From NCBI GenBank assembly GCA_964369385.1, contig CAYJEY010000001.1, forward strand, positions 285,517-349,516: DNA of 64,000 nt. Reading direction: 5' to 3'. The notes under the pieces were generated by a model, which did not search any database, was not told the DNA's origin, and worked only from the letters and a program-made list of their open reading frames with translations. Within the stretch, counting starts at the first letter, position 1. Each line of letters begins with the position of its first letter. This DNA is from CALVGQ01 sp964369385 (GTDB lineage: Bacteria; Bacillota_I; Bacilli_A; Erysipelotrichales; Erysipelotrichaceae). The position numbers and the translations under genes were made by a program. Positions 15,980 to 25,655 of the stretch are shown one piece after another.

Positions 15980-17749
15980 ATGGGAATGTTATTAGAAAGA
16001 TTAATTGATAATCAAATTGATGTAGTAGATATTTCAGTTATTGTGATTGGTTTATTAATCGTTATATTACTTGTGTGGTTATATCGACGGAATGAAAGGA
16101 AGTTATATTTAACTCATATTGAAGACTATGAGAAAAAATATAATGGCTTAAAAAGCATTCCGATTTCATTTAAGTTTACAAAAGCAAAAGCAATTGCAAG
16201 TTTAGATGAATCTACAATGGAAGAGGTTACTGGATACCAAGATTTGCATGATAAATGTATTGCAAATTTAAAACAAATCGCACAATCTTTAGCAAATGCT
16301 GAGGATAGTATCCATTTACAAAAACTTCGTAAAATTGATGGTTTGTTGGATGATATAAAAACTTCAATTGAGTTAGCTGAAAAGCAAATCAATGATTTAA
16401 ATTCATATCTTGATGTAGTGCTTGAAAAAGAAAATGATTTGCGTGTTGAAATTACAGCTTGTAAAGATCGTTTTAGAAATATCAAAAATTACATCAATGA
16501 AAAAAATGCAGTGTTTTCGTTTTGTATTGATGTACTTGAGCAAAATATTGCTCAGTGTGAAAAAAGATTTACTTTGTTTGAAGAGTGGATGTATGCTACT
16601 AAGTATGACAAAGCGAACGAAGAGTATATCACGGTCAAAGCTAATTTGGATGAACTTGATCAGTTTATTGAAGTTATTCCAAGCCTTATTCAAGAAGGTA
16701 GGGGGGTAGTACCTGCAATGATTGAACAAGTAGGAAATGAATTCTCTAATGAACGTCGTAGAGGAATATTCCTAGATCATTTGGATATCCCTCGAAACTT
16801 GGAGCTTGTTCAAGATACACTAAAAGAAGATATTGGGAATTTAAAGAATGGTAAATTTGATAAATTAATGGAAAACTTCGAGGATTATAAAACTCGTTTG
16901 AATCAATTACATATGCAAATTGAACATGAATCCAAATCATTTGATGAATTAACAACACAACATGCAGCACTAGATAATACATTAAAAATGATGAATCAAC
17001 TAGAAGAGTATTTAGACCAAGTCAATGCTGGAGATGCAGAGCGTATGGGGATTATTAATATCCCAGAAGAAGTAGATGCATATAAAAAGAAAAGAATGGC
17101 ATTGAAAGAAACTCGAGAGGATGTACTAAAAACATCTTCATCAAATACAATTCCAGCAAGCACAATTCTTGTGTCAATGAAAGAACTTGAGCAAGAAGAA
17201 GATATGTTGCTGAATAGATACAATAAGTTGCGTGATCGTTTAGAAAGTAATTTGACAGATGAGATGCGCGCAATTGAACAATTAATGAAGTTGCAACTTG
17301 TAACAAATGAAATTCAAGTTAAAGTAAGAAAACATCGATTACCAATTATTTCTGAACAATATCATCAAGATTTATATAAAGCTTATGAATATACTTCTGG
17401 AATCAAGACATTACTTGCTGAAATGCCATTAAATGTAAATTTATTAAATTCTTATTTAGAAGAATCTCGTGAGTTTATTTATAAGCTTCATGGTAATGTA
17501 AATAATACGGTAGGAGTAGCACGTTGGGCTGAAGATGCAATTGTGTATGGTAATCGCTATCGCTCAGCATCGACAGAAATTGATTCTCATTTAACTCGTG
17601 CCGAATTAAGTTATCGCTCTGGAGATTACTCAGACGCATTAAAAGTTGCAATTGAAGCAATTGAAATTGCTTGTCCTGAATCAAAAGAAATTCAACAAAA
17701 TATTGAAGAAAATTCTAAGAGTGTGTCTAAAGATGATATATTTAGATAA
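15980..17749 (+). CDS. ezrA: septation ring formation regulator EzrA
   Basis: Membrane-anchored negative regulator of FtsZ ring position. A short extracellular N-terminus is followed by one membrane helix (about residues 18-37: ISVIVIGLLIVILLVWLY), then a long cytoplasmic region of spectrin-like coiled coils to residue 589. The end contains the region typical for the family (VGVARWAEDAIVYGNRYRS ... LTRAELSYRSGDYSDALKVAIEAIE). Length is close to Bacillus EzrA. The start has AAGGGAGAA upstream. The 3' end overlaps the cysteine desulfurase gene, the same ezrA-nifS-thiI order found in many Firmicutes. Confidence 0.92.
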   Translation: MGMLLERLIDNQIDVVDISVIVIGLLIVILLVWLYRRNERKLYLTHIEDYEKKYNGLKSIPISFKFTKAKAIASLDESTMEEVTGYQDLHDKCIANLKQIAQSLANAEDSIHLQKLRKIDGLLDDIKTSIELAEKQINDLNSYLDVVLEKENDLRVEITACKDRFRNIKNYINEKNAVFSFCIDVLEQNIAQCEKRFTLFEEWMYATKYDKANEEYITVKANLDELDQFIEVIPSLIQEGRGVVPAMIEQVGNEFSNERRRGIFLDHLDIPRNLELVQDTLKEDIGNLKNGKFDKLMENFEDYKTRLNQLHMQIEHESKSFDELTTQHAALDNTLKMMNQLEEYLDQVNAGDAERMGIINIPEEVDAYKKKRMALKETREDVLKTSSSNTIPASTILVSMKELEQEEDMLLNRYNKLRDRLESNLTDEMRAIEQLMKLQLVTNEIQVKVRKHRLPIISEQYHQDLYKAYEYTSGIKTLLAEMPLNVNLLNSYLEESREFIYKLHGNVNNTVGVARWAEDAIVYGNRYRSASTEIDSHLTRAELSYRSGDYSDALKVAIEAIEIACPESKEIQQNIEENSKSVSKDDIFR

Positions 17750-18860
17750 TGCAAGTAGTACTCAAGTAGATCAAAGTGTTCTTGATACGTATCAAACTCT
17801 TTTAAAAAGGCATTATGCGAATAGTGAGAGCTTGTATGATGCGGGTGTAGAAGTACATCAACTTTTAGAAAAAAGTCGTGCTTTAATTGCAGAGATGTTT
17901 CATGTTTTAACCAAGGAAGTAATTTTCACCAGTGGTGCAAGTGAAGCGAATAATATGACAATTAAAGGAATTGCACTTGCGCTATTACAAGAAAAAAGAC
18001 ATTGTATAACTACAAACATTGAGCATGCGAGTGTAAAGCATGCTTTCGATGTATTAGAGAAATATTTTGGAATTGAAGTTACGCGCTTGAGTGTAAACGA
18101 GTATGGAGTAATCGAAGTAAAGCAGCTAGAACAAGCTATTCGGCCGGATACAGGACTTGTTTCAATTATGATGGTGAACAATGAAATTGGCTCAATTATG
18201 CCGATTTCAGAGATTGCTCAAATTGTGAAAAAAAAGAGCGGAGCATTCCTTCATGTTGATGCTGTACAAGCATTAGGTAAACTTGAACTTGATATTAAAG
18301 ATATTGATTGTTTAAGTATTTCTGCTCACAAGATACATGGCTTAAAAGGAAGTGGAGTACTTATTAAAAAGCAGCATGTGCCACTTGTTCCGCTTATAAG
18401 TGGGGGAATACAAGAATTTTCACTACGTGGAGGCACATCAAATGCTCTTACACATATTGTACTTGCAAAAACGATTCGATTAGCTTTAGCGAATCAAAAA
18501 AGCTTACAAAAACATTGTGAGTTTTTAAAGCAATATTTGGTATCAAAACTTGAAGCAATGGATGAAGTTCAATTAAACTCATCACTTCAAGGAGTATGTC
18601 ATATTGTGAATTTCTCAACACCCTATGTTTCATCTGAAGTGATGATGAATGCGTTCAATCAAAAAGGGATTTGTGTATCTGCTCATAGTACTTGCACAAT
18701 GAGCTCTAAGGCTTATTCGGAAGTTGTACTTGCATGTACACAAGATATGAAACGAGCTCGTTCGAGTATTCGAGTGAGCTTTAATAAAGAAACATGCAAA
18801 GAAGATTTAGATTTCTTTGTAGAAGTATTAAAGGAGAATTTAAAAAATTATGCAACTTAA
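17733..18860 (+). CDS. cysteine desulfurase (NifS/IscS type, ThiI partner)
   Basis: PLP enzyme that moves sulfur from cysteine to a persulfide. Start IYLDNASSTQVDQ; PLP and substrate residues in FTSGASEANNMTIKG, TNIEHASVKHA and LHVDAVQALGKLE; Schiff-base Lys in SISAHKIHGLKGSG (about residue 197); and catalytic Cys in CVSAHSTCTMSSKA near residue 317. It sits inside an overlapping pair: it starts within the ezrA end and its own end overlaps thiI by 11 bases. Dedicated sulfur donation to ThiI for tRNA 4-thiouridine is the likely job. Confidence 0.93.
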   Translation: MIYLDNASSTQVDQSVLDTYQTLLKRHYANSESLYDAGVEVHQLLEKSRALIAEMFHVLTKEVIFTSGASEANNMTIKGIALALLQEKRHCITTNIEHASVKHAFDVLEKYFGIEVTRLSVNEYGVIEVKQLEQAIRPDTGLVSIMMVNNEIGSIMPISEIAQIVKKKSGAFLHVDAVQALGKLELDIKDIDCLSISAHKIHGLKGSGVLIKKQHVPLVPLISGGIQEFSLRGGTSNALTHIVLAKTIRLALANQKSLQKHCEFLKQYLVSKLEAMDEVQLNSSLQGVCHIVNFSTPYVSSEVMMNAFNQKGICVSAHSTCTMSSKAYSEVVLACTQDMKRARSSIRVSFNKETCKEDLDFFVEVLKENLKNYAT

Positions 18861-20043
18861 AACAGATTTAATTTTAATTCGTTATGGTGAATTGTCGACG
18901 AAGGGTAAAAATCGCAAAGATTTCATTTCAAAATTAGCACAGAACATCAAATATACATTGAGAGAATTTAATCAGCTTAAGTACATTAAAACTTATGATC
19001 GTTTATATATTGAACTTCATGATACGCCAGAACAAGAAGTAATCGAAAGATTAAAGAAGGTTTTTGGGATTAGTTCGTTTTCTTGTGCATCTAAAATCGA
19101 GTCGAATATTGACCAAATAGTAAAAACTGGCTTCTTGGTTGCAAAAAACGCAACTGGAAAAACCTTTAAAGTGGAAACACGACGCAGTGATAAAAACTTT
19201 GACAAACGTAGTGATGATGTCAATCGCTTAGTTGCGGGTGAAATCTTACGTAATACAGAATGGAAAGTAGATGTCAAGAACCCAGATCTTCGTATTCAAA
19301 TTGAGATTCGTGAAGAGTATACATATGTCATGAAAGAAGTTATTCAAGGTGCAGGTGGTTATCCTACTGGAATAGGAGGTAAAGTCATGCTTTTACTTTC
19401 TGGTGGAATTGATTCGCCAGTTGCAGGGTATTTAAGCATGAAGCGAGGGCTTGCGGTAGAATGCGTTCATTTTGCGTCTCCGCCTTATACTTCAGAGCGA
19501 GCACAAGCCAAAGTAATTGAGCTTGCGAAAAAAATTACTCCATATCAAGGCTCTATTCGTGTTCATATTGTACCATTTACTGATTTGCAATTAGCAATTT
19601 ATAAACATTGTAGTGAAAGCTATGCAATCACGATTATGCGCCGTATGATGTTTAGGATTGCTGAACAGTTATGCGAGCAACGTAAGTGTGGTGCAATAGT
19701 TACTGGAGAGAGTGTGGGACAGGTAGCATCACAAACAATTGACAGTATGAACTGTATCAATAGTGTGGTGAATATTCCTGTGTTTCGTCCAGTAATATGT
19801 TATGACAAGCTTGAAATTATTGATATTGCAAAGAAGATTGATACATATGCTACATCAATTTTACCATTTGAAGATTGTTGTACAATTTTCACACCAAAAG
19901 CGCCAGTAATCAAACCATTGATTTCTAAGTGCGAACAACATGAGGGACGATTTGATTTTGCTCCTCTAATTGAAGAATGTATTGCGAAAACCGAATTCAT
20001 TTATGTTGATTCACATCAAGATGATCAAAATGATATTTTCTAA
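18850..20043 (+). CDS. thiI: tRNA 4-thiouridine synthase ThiI
   Basis: Makes s4U8 in tRNA and can supply sulfur for thiamine thiazole. It begins LILIRYGELSTKGKNRKDF (NFLD domain), has a THUMP domain (about residues 60-165, IVKTGFLVAKNATGKTFKVETRRSDKNF), then the PP-loop ATP pyrophosphatase signature LLSGGIDSPVAGYLSMKRG near 180, with VTGESVGQVASQT later. There is no C-terminal rhodanese domain, as usual in Firmicutes. Translationally coupled to the desulfurase gene; terminator follows. Confidence 0.96.
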   Translation: MQLKTDLILIRYGELSTKGKNRKDFISKLAQNIKYTLREFNQLKYIKTYDRLYIELHDTPEQEVIERLKKVFGISSFSCASKIESNIDQIVKTGFLVAKNATGKTFKVETRRSDKNFDKRSDDVNRLVAGEILRNTEWKVDVKNPDLRIQIEIREEYTYVMKEVIQGAGGYPTGIGGKVMLLLSGGIDSPVAGYLSMKRGLAVECVHFASPPYTSERAQAKVIELAKKITPYQGSIRVHIVPFTDLQLAIYKHCSESYAITIMRRMMFRIAEQLCEQRKCGAIVTGESVGQVASQTIDSMNCINSVVNIPVFRPVICYDKLEIIDIAKKIDTYATSILPFEDCCTIFTPKAPVIKPLISKCEQHEGRFDFAPLIEECIAKTEFIYVDSHQDDQNDIF

Positions 20044-20054
20044 ATCAAATTTAT

Positions 20055-20089
20055 AAAGCAGAATCTATTATAATGGATTCTGCTTTTTT
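20055..20089 (+). terminator. terminator after thiI
   Basis: AGCAGAATC (20057-20065) pairs with GATTCTGCT (20076-20084), followed by a T-run. Confidence 0.9.
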
Positions 20090-20167
20090 GTAGTATTTGA
20101 AGAGCATATGTGTTGTTAATGTTAATTTTACCATGTTATATTTATCAAGAAATACGGAGGAAGAAAA

Positions 20168-21184
20168 ATGAAAAAAATGATTATCGTGTTATTTGCTATG
20201 ATGATGTTAGCAGGATGTACATCAACTAGTACACCAGCTACAACACCAGAGAATTCAACTGAAACAAATGAGACTGTAACTAATGTTACATACAAGGCAG
20301 GATTAGGAGTCAGTGCTTCACTTACTGGCACGGATGCTACAGAAGATGATGGATATGTAAAAGTTATGGCTAGTCTTGCAAGTGTTGTGTTAGATCAAGA
20401 TGGAAGATTTGTGTATGCTCAACTAGATGCACTTGAACAAAATGGTTACTTTAATAGTGATGGAGAATTTATAGTTGATTCTTCAACACCAGTTCTTTCA
20501 AAAGATGAATTAGGTTCTGACTATGGAATGAGTGATATAAGTGGAATTTCGAAAGAATGGTTTGAACAAGCCGATGCATTTGAAGAATTCTTGATTGGAA
20601 AGACACTGGAAGAAGCAATGGCAGTTGAGTTAAATGAAACGGGGGCACCTACATCTTCAGATTTAGTGAGCTCTGTTTCAATATCAGTAAGTGATTTTCT
20701 TGTTGCAGTTGATAAAGCAGTAAATAATGCAGTAGAAGTTAATGAAGCAAGTGCATATAAAACAGCGATTTCATTATATGTTACAGGATCAAATGCTTCT
20801 CAAGAAACAGAAGGAAAAGTTGAAATTTCAATTACAAGCGCTTTAGTGGGATTGACAGAAGATGAAGTGATTGTATTTTCATTGATTGATACTGCTCAAA
20901 ATTATGGATACTATTCTAATACTGGTGTTTATAATACGGAAACAAGTGTTGTAATGCCAACTAAAAAAGAAAAAGGCGAAGAGTATGGTATGGCTGAGTA
21001 TAGTGGAATCTCAAAAGAGTGGGATCAACAAGTAATAGCCTTCGAAGAGTATACTGTAGGGAAAACTGTAGGTGAAGTAGTTTCAAGTATGGGGGAAGAT
21101 ACAAAAACAACTGATGCAGATTTGATTTCATCAACAACGATTTCAATCAGTCCGTTTGTTGAAGTTTTCAATAAGTTAGACTAA
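20168..21184 (+). CDS. putative lipoprotein with two tandem homologous domains
   Basis: 338-aa secreted lipoprotein: basic N-terminus, hydrophobic stretch and lipobox LAGC (Cys at residue 17), followed by a Ser/Thr-rich linker. The mature part is two copies of about 140 residues. Each has a 'GxxYGM..xSGISKEW.QQ..AFEEY.VGKT..EV' block (about residues 118-153 and 275-310) and ends 'DLxSS.xISxS.F.xxxxK'. The repeated Gly/Trp/Phe pattern argues for a duplicated ligand-binding or structural domain. I do not recognise a named function. Strong ribosome site (ACGGAGG) and a terminator shared with the convergent gltX. It stands alone as a transcription unit. Confidence 0.75.
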   Translation: MKKMIIVLFAMMMLAGCTSTSTPATTPENSTETNETVTNVTYKAGLGVSASLTGTDATEDDGYVKVMASLASVVLDQDGRFVYAQLDALEQNGYFNSDGEFIVDSSTPVLSKDELGSDYGMSDISGISKEWFEQADAFEEFLIGKTLEEAMAVELNETGAPTSSDLVSSVSISVSDFLVAVDKAVNNAVEVNEASAYKTAISLYVTGSNASQETEGKVEISITSALVGLTEDEVIVFSLIDTAQNYGYYSNTGVYNTETSVVMPTKKEKGEEYGMAEYSGISKEWDQQVIAFEEYTVGKTVGEVVSSMGEDTKTTDADLISSTTISISPFVEVFNKLD

Positions 21185-21242
21185 AAAAGGGTTTGACACA
21201 TTGTAGCGATTTGATCGCTCAAGTGTCATAACCCTTTTTTAT
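21183..21242. terminator. large bidirectional terminator between lipoprotein gene and gltX
   Basis: Outer stem AAAAAAGGGTT ... AACCCTTTTTT, middle TGACAC/GTGTCA, inner AGCGAT/ATCGCT. T-tracts on both strands serve both convergent genes. Confidence 0.92.
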
Positions 21243-22711
21243 TAATTTAATTCAGTTGATAATTGTGTAAGTGCGATTTCTAAACGACGTAAAGTCTCAT
21301 TTTTCTTTAAAATAAGGGCGATTTCAATTGCTCCTCCCGGTGTGAATTGTTTGCCAGATAAGGCAACACGCGCAGGGAAAAGAATTTGTCCGTTTTTTAC
21401 ACCTAGTGTCGCTACTAAATCCATAAGTGCACTATGAATTGAATCATGTGTCCATTCTGTTAACTCGCTTAATGATGCTTTAACAGCCTGTAGTGATGAA
21501 AGTGCAACTTCAGGGTTTGTCTTCATTTTTTTGTTTGTGTAGAATTCAGTTGAGAACGTAGGGTAGTGATCAAAGAAATCTGTCATTTCTTCAATTTCTG
21601 CAAGTGTTGTAACACGTGCTTGAAGAATTTTAGCGATTTCTTTGTGATCATACATTTTGTTTTTAACACTGTTTTCTAAATAGGGTTGTATAAGGGTGAA
21701 ATAAGATACTTCATCCATGTTACGTAAATACATTCCGTTCATCCATGATAATTTATCAATATCAAAAATTGCTCCAGACGTTCCAATACGTTTCACATTG
21801 AAGGCTTGTTTAAGTTCATCCATTGTATAGATTTCTTGTTCAGTCTCAGGAGCCCAACCTAGTAGAGCAATATAATTTAATATTGCTTCTGGTAAATACC
21901 CTTTTTGTACTAAATCTTGGAATGATGCATCTCCATTACGTTTAGATAGTTTGTTTGTTGCGTCTTTCATTACTGGCGGACAGTGTACATATGTTGGAAT
22001 GTCCCATCCAAAAGATTCGTAAATTAAGTTGTATTTTGGAGTGCTTGATAAATATTCGTTTCCGCGTACAACATGTGTGATTTCCATTAAATGGTCATCA
22101 ACTACATTTGCAAAGTTATAAGTGGGGAAACCATCTGTTTTTAATAATACCCCTTCATCAAGTGATGCATTTTCTACACTAATAGTTCCATATACTTCAT
22201 CCTCAAACGAAGTTGTTCCCTCAGGGTTAATTGTTTGACGAATTACATAAGTTTCACCAGCCTTAATGCGAGTTTGAACTTCATCGTTTGTTAAGTTTTT
22301 ACAAGAGTCTACAAACTTGAAAGCAACACCCTTTGCACTAGCAATCTCTCTTTGTTTTTCGATTTCATCTTCTTTACAGAAGCAAAAGTGTGCTCCACCA
22401 AGTTCAACTAATTGATGTGCATACTCTTTGTACATACCTGATTGCATACGTTCAGACTGTACATAAGGTCCATAGTCTCCACCAACATCTGGTCCTTCAT
22501 CGTGGTGTAGGCCACACTGGGCAAGTGTGTTATAAATAATATCTGTTGCACCTTCAACCAAGCGACCTTGGTCGGTATCTTCAATACGCAAAATAAATAC
22601 TCCGTCGTTTTCTTTTTTAGCAACGAGGTATTCATAAAGTGCGGTACGTAAATTTCCGATGTGCATATACCCCGTTGGACTTGGGGCAAATCTTGTTCTT
22701 ACTTTAGTCAT
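21242..22711 (-). CDS. gltX: glutamyl-tRNA synthetase
   Basis: Class I aminoacyl-tRNA synthetase (489 aa). It begins TKVRTRFAPSPTGYMHIGNLRTALY with the HIGH-type motif, has IEDTDQGR, a VVDDHLMEITHVVRGNEYLSSTPK region, and the KMSKS-type loop KLSKRNGDASF near residue 245. The C-terminal anticodon domain ends the protein. The ATG at 22711 has AAGAAGG about 8 bases upstream on the minus strand; the frame is open 105 bases further upstream without a ribosome site. Transcribed alone from a strong promoter. As gatCAB status is not visible, discriminating versus non-discriminating charging cannot be decided. Confidence 0.97.
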   Translation of the reverse strand: MTKVRTRFAPSPTGYMHIGNLRTALYEYLVAKKENDGVFILRIEDTDQGRLVEGATDIIYNTLAQCGLHHDEGPDVGGDYGPYVQSERMQSGMYKEYAHQLVELGGAHFCFCKEDEIEKQREIASAKGVAFKFVDSCKNLTNDEVQTRIKAGETYVIRQTINPEGTTSFEDEVYGTISVENASLDEGVLLKTDGFPTYNFANVVDDHLMEITHVVRGNEYLSSTPKYNLIYESFGWDIPTYVHCPPVMKDATNKLSKRNGDASFQDLVQKGYLPEAILNYIALLGWAPETEQEIYTMDELKQAFNVKRIGTSGAIFDIDKLSWMNGMYLRNMDEVSYFTLIQPYLENSVKNKMYDHKEIAKILQARVTTLAEIEEMTDFFDHYPTFSTEFYTNKKMKTNPEVALSSLQAVKASLSELTEWTHDSIHSALMDLVATLGVKNGQILFPARVALSGKQFTPGGAIEIALILKKNETLRRLEIALTQLSTELN

Positions 22712-22736
22712 TTTATACCTTCTTTCATACCTTCCT

Positions 22737-22765
22737 ATTATACATTGGTTTATTTTCACTTTCAA
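22737..22765 (-). promoter_or_regulatory. strong promoter of gltX
   Basis: Minus strand TTGAAA (22765-22760), 17-base spacer, perfect TATAAT (22742-22737). Confidence 0.88.
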
Positions 22766-22867
22766 ATATTTCCCGCATCTCTTTCGCAAAATGAACATTT
22801 TTCTAGAACCTTTCATTTAATAATTATGTTTTTATGATAAAATTAATAGGAATGAAGAGGGAGAACT

Positions 22868-23380
22868 ATGATATTTAGAAAAACACAGGTAGATGATCTT
22901 CAAGAAGTCATGCAAATTATTGATGATTCAAAAATTTATTTTAAAAAAAATGATATTCCACAATGGCAAGAAGGAAAGCCAAATCAGGATACTCTGATAA
23001 ATGATATAGAACAAGGATATGCGTATCTTGTTGAAGAAGATGGAGAAATACTAGGGATCATTTCAATTTGCTTCAATACTGAAGCGACTTATGAACTGAT
23101 TGAACAGGGGAGATGGTTAAACCAATATGAATATGTTACAATCCACCGAATCGCTGTAAAAATCGGAAGTAAGCAACAAGGAATTGGAGGTCGCTTGATG
23201 ATGTTCGCTCAAGAAATAGCTTTAGAACACAATATAAATAATATTCGAATTGATACACATCGATTGAATACGAACATGCAACGTTTAATTGCAAGAAACA
23301 ACTATGTTTATTGTGGAGTTGTTTATGTAGGAGGCAGCGATCCAGAACGGTTAGCTTATCAAAAAGTTTTGAAAGATTGA
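22868..23380 (+). CDS. GNAT-family N-acetyltransferase
   Basis: 170-aa acyl-CoA-dependent acetyltransferase. The start MIFRKTQVDDLQEVMQIIDDSKIYFKKNDIPQWQEG is typical of a Firmicute subgroup; the acetyl-CoA loop is HRIAVKIGSKQQGIGGRLM (about residues 94-112), followed by IRIDTHRLNTNMQRLIARNNYVYCGV, the conserved Asn/Tyr region. The substrate is unknown. Good ribosome site GAAGAGGGAGA. The radical SAM gene begins eight bases after its stop, so they are probably co-transcribed, without a clear metabolic link. Confidence 0.88.
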   Translation: MIFRKTQVDDLQEVMQIIDDSKIYFKKNDIPQWQEGKPNQDTLINDIEQGYAYLVEEDGEILGIISICFNTEATYELIEQGRWLNQYEYVTIHRIAVKIGSKQQGIGGRLMMFAQEIALEHNINNIRIDTHRLNTNMQRLIARNNYVYCGVVYVGGSDPERLAYQKVLKD

Positions 23381-23388
23381 GGTAAATA

Positions 23389-25059
23389 ATGAGTAAAGTT
23401 GTAATAATGACATTCAACGCAAAATATATACATAAAGCACTAGCTTTAAGATGGCTCTATGTTGCACGCGATCCACAGTTTGATACAGAAATTGTAGAGT
23501 ATACAATTCGTGATGAAATCGAACGTTGTGTTGATGATATGGTAGCAAGAAATCCGGATGTAATCGCATGCAGTACATATATCTGGAATGTAGAGATGAT
23601 GAAGCAGTGGATTTTGCTTATTAAAAAGCAATTGCCAAAGGTTCGAATTATACTTGGTGGACCAGAAGTGAGCTTTGAGTGTGAGGAATGGTTGGACTAT
23701 CCGATTGAATGTGTTTTAAGAGGTGAGGGTGAACAAACTTTATGGCAAGCAATTCGTCAAGAGGAAGAAATTGATGGGTACTACTCTAGTCATTACAAGT
23801 CGAAGATTTCATATGCAAAAGTACCTATTTCTTATTTAGAAAAACTTGAAAGTCCCTATTTTCTGCAAATTGATTCTAATGATATGGATAAACGATACTT
23901 CTATTTTGAAACATCTCGAGGATGTCCATTTAGGTGCACATATTGCTTAAGTTCAGTTGATAATCAGGTACGTCATTTTTCATGGGAATACATTAAAGAA
24001 CAATTAGATAAACTTGAGACAATTCGAGTAAAGCAAGTGAAACTGCTGGATCGAACTTTTAATTCAAGTGATGAAATAAGTTATCGTTTTCTAAGGTATT
24101 TAGAGAATTTGAAGTGTAATTGTTCATTTCAATTTGAAATTGTTGTTGATCGTTTATCAGAAGAAGTACTGAATTTTTTGATTCATGATGCTACAGTTGC
24201 AAAATATCGATTTGAGGTTGGAGTTCAATCATTTCAGCAAAAAACACTTAAAGCTGTTGAAAGATACCAAAATTTAGAAAAAACTGTAGAAGTAATTAGT
24301 AAGCTAACAGAAAAAGGATATGAATTACACACAGATTTGATTGCGGGATTACCATATGAAACAATGGTACTTTTTGAAGATTCATTTAATCAACTTTTCA
24401 ATACAAAGACAAGAGAGATTCAAGTCGGAATTTTAAAACTTTTAAAAGGAACAAAAATGAAATATCAGAAAGATACTTACCAGATTGTATATGATGTTAA
24501 TGCACCGTATAGTGCACTAAGTACTGCTTGGATGGCGCAGTCTGATTTTGATAAAATAGAATGTGTTTATAAAGCTTGTGAGCGTTTGTACAACTCAGGG
24601 AGATGTTATAATTCATTACATACACTTAGTCAGCTAGGAGTTATTGAAAGTCCGTTTCAGGTGCTTCTTGAGTGCGGTCAACTGATGAGCTCAATTAAGC
24701 AAATTCAAGTAAAAGATTATTTTTTGATACTGTATAAAATTTTATTAAAAAGAATTAAGGATGTTGATTTAATTCAAGCAATACTCATGAGTGATTACTA
24801 TCGATTATTTAAGCAAAGACCTCAACCTATATTTAAAGATACAGTAGAAGAAAGCATTCGAAAAAAAATGCTCAGATATTGTGTTGATGCGAATATATTA
24901 AGTGAAAATATAGCATTTAACTACACTGCGATCACAAAAGGCTATTATAATCAAAATATTGCAATTCAATTATTAGTCTACTCAAGTAAACATTCGCTAT
25001 CAAAGCGAATATGGTTTAATATTGATTTAGATTTACTTCATATAGAAAACATTAATTAA
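23389..25059 (+). CDS. B12-binding-domain radical SAM protein (DUF4080 type)
   Basis: 556 aa. The N-terminal half (about 1-140) resembles a cobalamin-binding Rossmann domain (VVIMTFNAKYIHKALALRWLY ... VRIILGGPEVSFECEEWL). The radical SAM core follows with the 4Fe-4S cysteines in TSRGCPFRCTYCLSS (CxxxCxxC, about residue 184-198) and FEVGVQSFQQKTLKAVERYQ downstream. The C-terminal 200 residues fit the DUF4080 extension. The domain order is that of uncharacterised anaerobe proteins; the reaction (possibly methylation or RNA/peptide modification) is not known. Between a GNAT gene and rdgB on one strand. Confidence 0.88.
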   Translation: MSKVVIMTFNAKYIHKALALRWLYVARDPQFDTEIVEYTIRDEIERCVDDMVARNPDVIACSTYIWNVEMMKQWILLIKKQLPKVRIILGGPEVSFECEEWLDYPIECVLRGEGEQTLWQAIRQEEEIDGYYSSHYKSKISYAKVPISYLEKLESPYFLQIDSNDMDKRYFYFETSRGCPFRCTYCLSSVDNQVRHFSWEYIKEQLDKLETIRVKQVKLLDRTFNSSDEISYRFLRYLENLKCNCSFQFEIVVDRLSEEVLNFLIHDATVAKYRFEVGVQSFQQKTLKAVERYQNLEKTVEVISKLTEKGYELHTDLIAGLPYETMVLFEDSFNQLFNTKTREIQVGILKLLKGTKMKYQKDTYQIVYDVNAPYSALSTAWMAQSDFDKIECVYKACERLYNSGRCYNSLHTLSQLGVIESPFQVLLECGQLMSSIKQIQVKDYFLILYKILLKRIKDVDLIQAILMSDYYRLFKQRPQPIFKDTVEESIRKKMLRYCVDANILSENIAFNYTAITKGYYNQNIAIQLLVYSSKHSLSKRIWFNIDLDLLHIENIN

Positions 25060-25070
25060 AGGAGATCAAG

Positions 25071-25655
25071 ATGAAAGAAATATTTATTGCAACAGGAAAT
25101 CAACATAAGGTAGAAGAATATCGTAAGATGTTTAGTTCACTTGATGTGCAAGTTAAAAGTGTTAAAGATATTGGTGAAACTTTAGATGTAGAGGAAACAG
25201 GATCAACTTTTGAAGAGAATGCCATAATTAAAGCTGAATACTTTGCTAATAAAGTAGGTCACTTGGTCATATCTGATGACTCAGGATTGGTTATAGATGC
25301 ACTTAATGGGGAACCTGGAATTTATTCAGCACGTTATTTAGGTGAAGATACAAGCTATGATTATAAAAATTCTGTGATTCTGGAGAGAATGAATAATGCA
25401 ACAAACCGTTCTTGTCGATTTGTGTGTGCTATTGCACTTGCAGGACCAGGTATAGATACTCAAGTTTTTGTAGGGAAAATTGAAGGACAGATAGCAGAAA
25501 AAATTGGTGGCGTGAATGGGTTTGGATATGACCCTATTTTCTTTGTTCCAGAAATTGCTGCGTGTTTAGCTGAGATTAATGATGAAGAAAAAAATAAAAT
25601 AAGCCATCGCGGTAAAGCTTGTGAAAAATTAGTGAGGTTTTTAAATGAGATGTAA
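25071..25655 (+). CDS. rdgB: XTP/dITP diphosphatase (RdgB/HAM1)
   Basis: House-cleaning pyrophosphatase that removes non-canonical purine nucleotides. Motifs: IFIATGNQHKVEEYRKMF at the N-terminus, ETGSTFEENAIIKAEYF, SDDSGLVIDALNGEPGIYSARYLG with the metal-binding Asp pair, GFGYDPIFFVPE and KNKISHRGKACEKL at the end. 194 aa is usual. AAAGGAGATC ribosome site. The stop overlaps the start of the next membrane-protein gene by 11 bases. Confidence 0.96.
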   Translation: MKEIFIATGNQHKVEEYRKMFSSLDVQVKSVKDIGETLDVEETGSTFEENAIIKAEYFANKVGHLVISDDSGLVIDALNGEPGIYSARYLGEDTSYDYKNSVILERMNNATNRSCRFVCAIALAGPGIDTQVFVGKIEGQIAEKIGGVNGFGYDPIFFVPEIAACLAEINDEEKNKISHRGKACEKLVRFLNEM

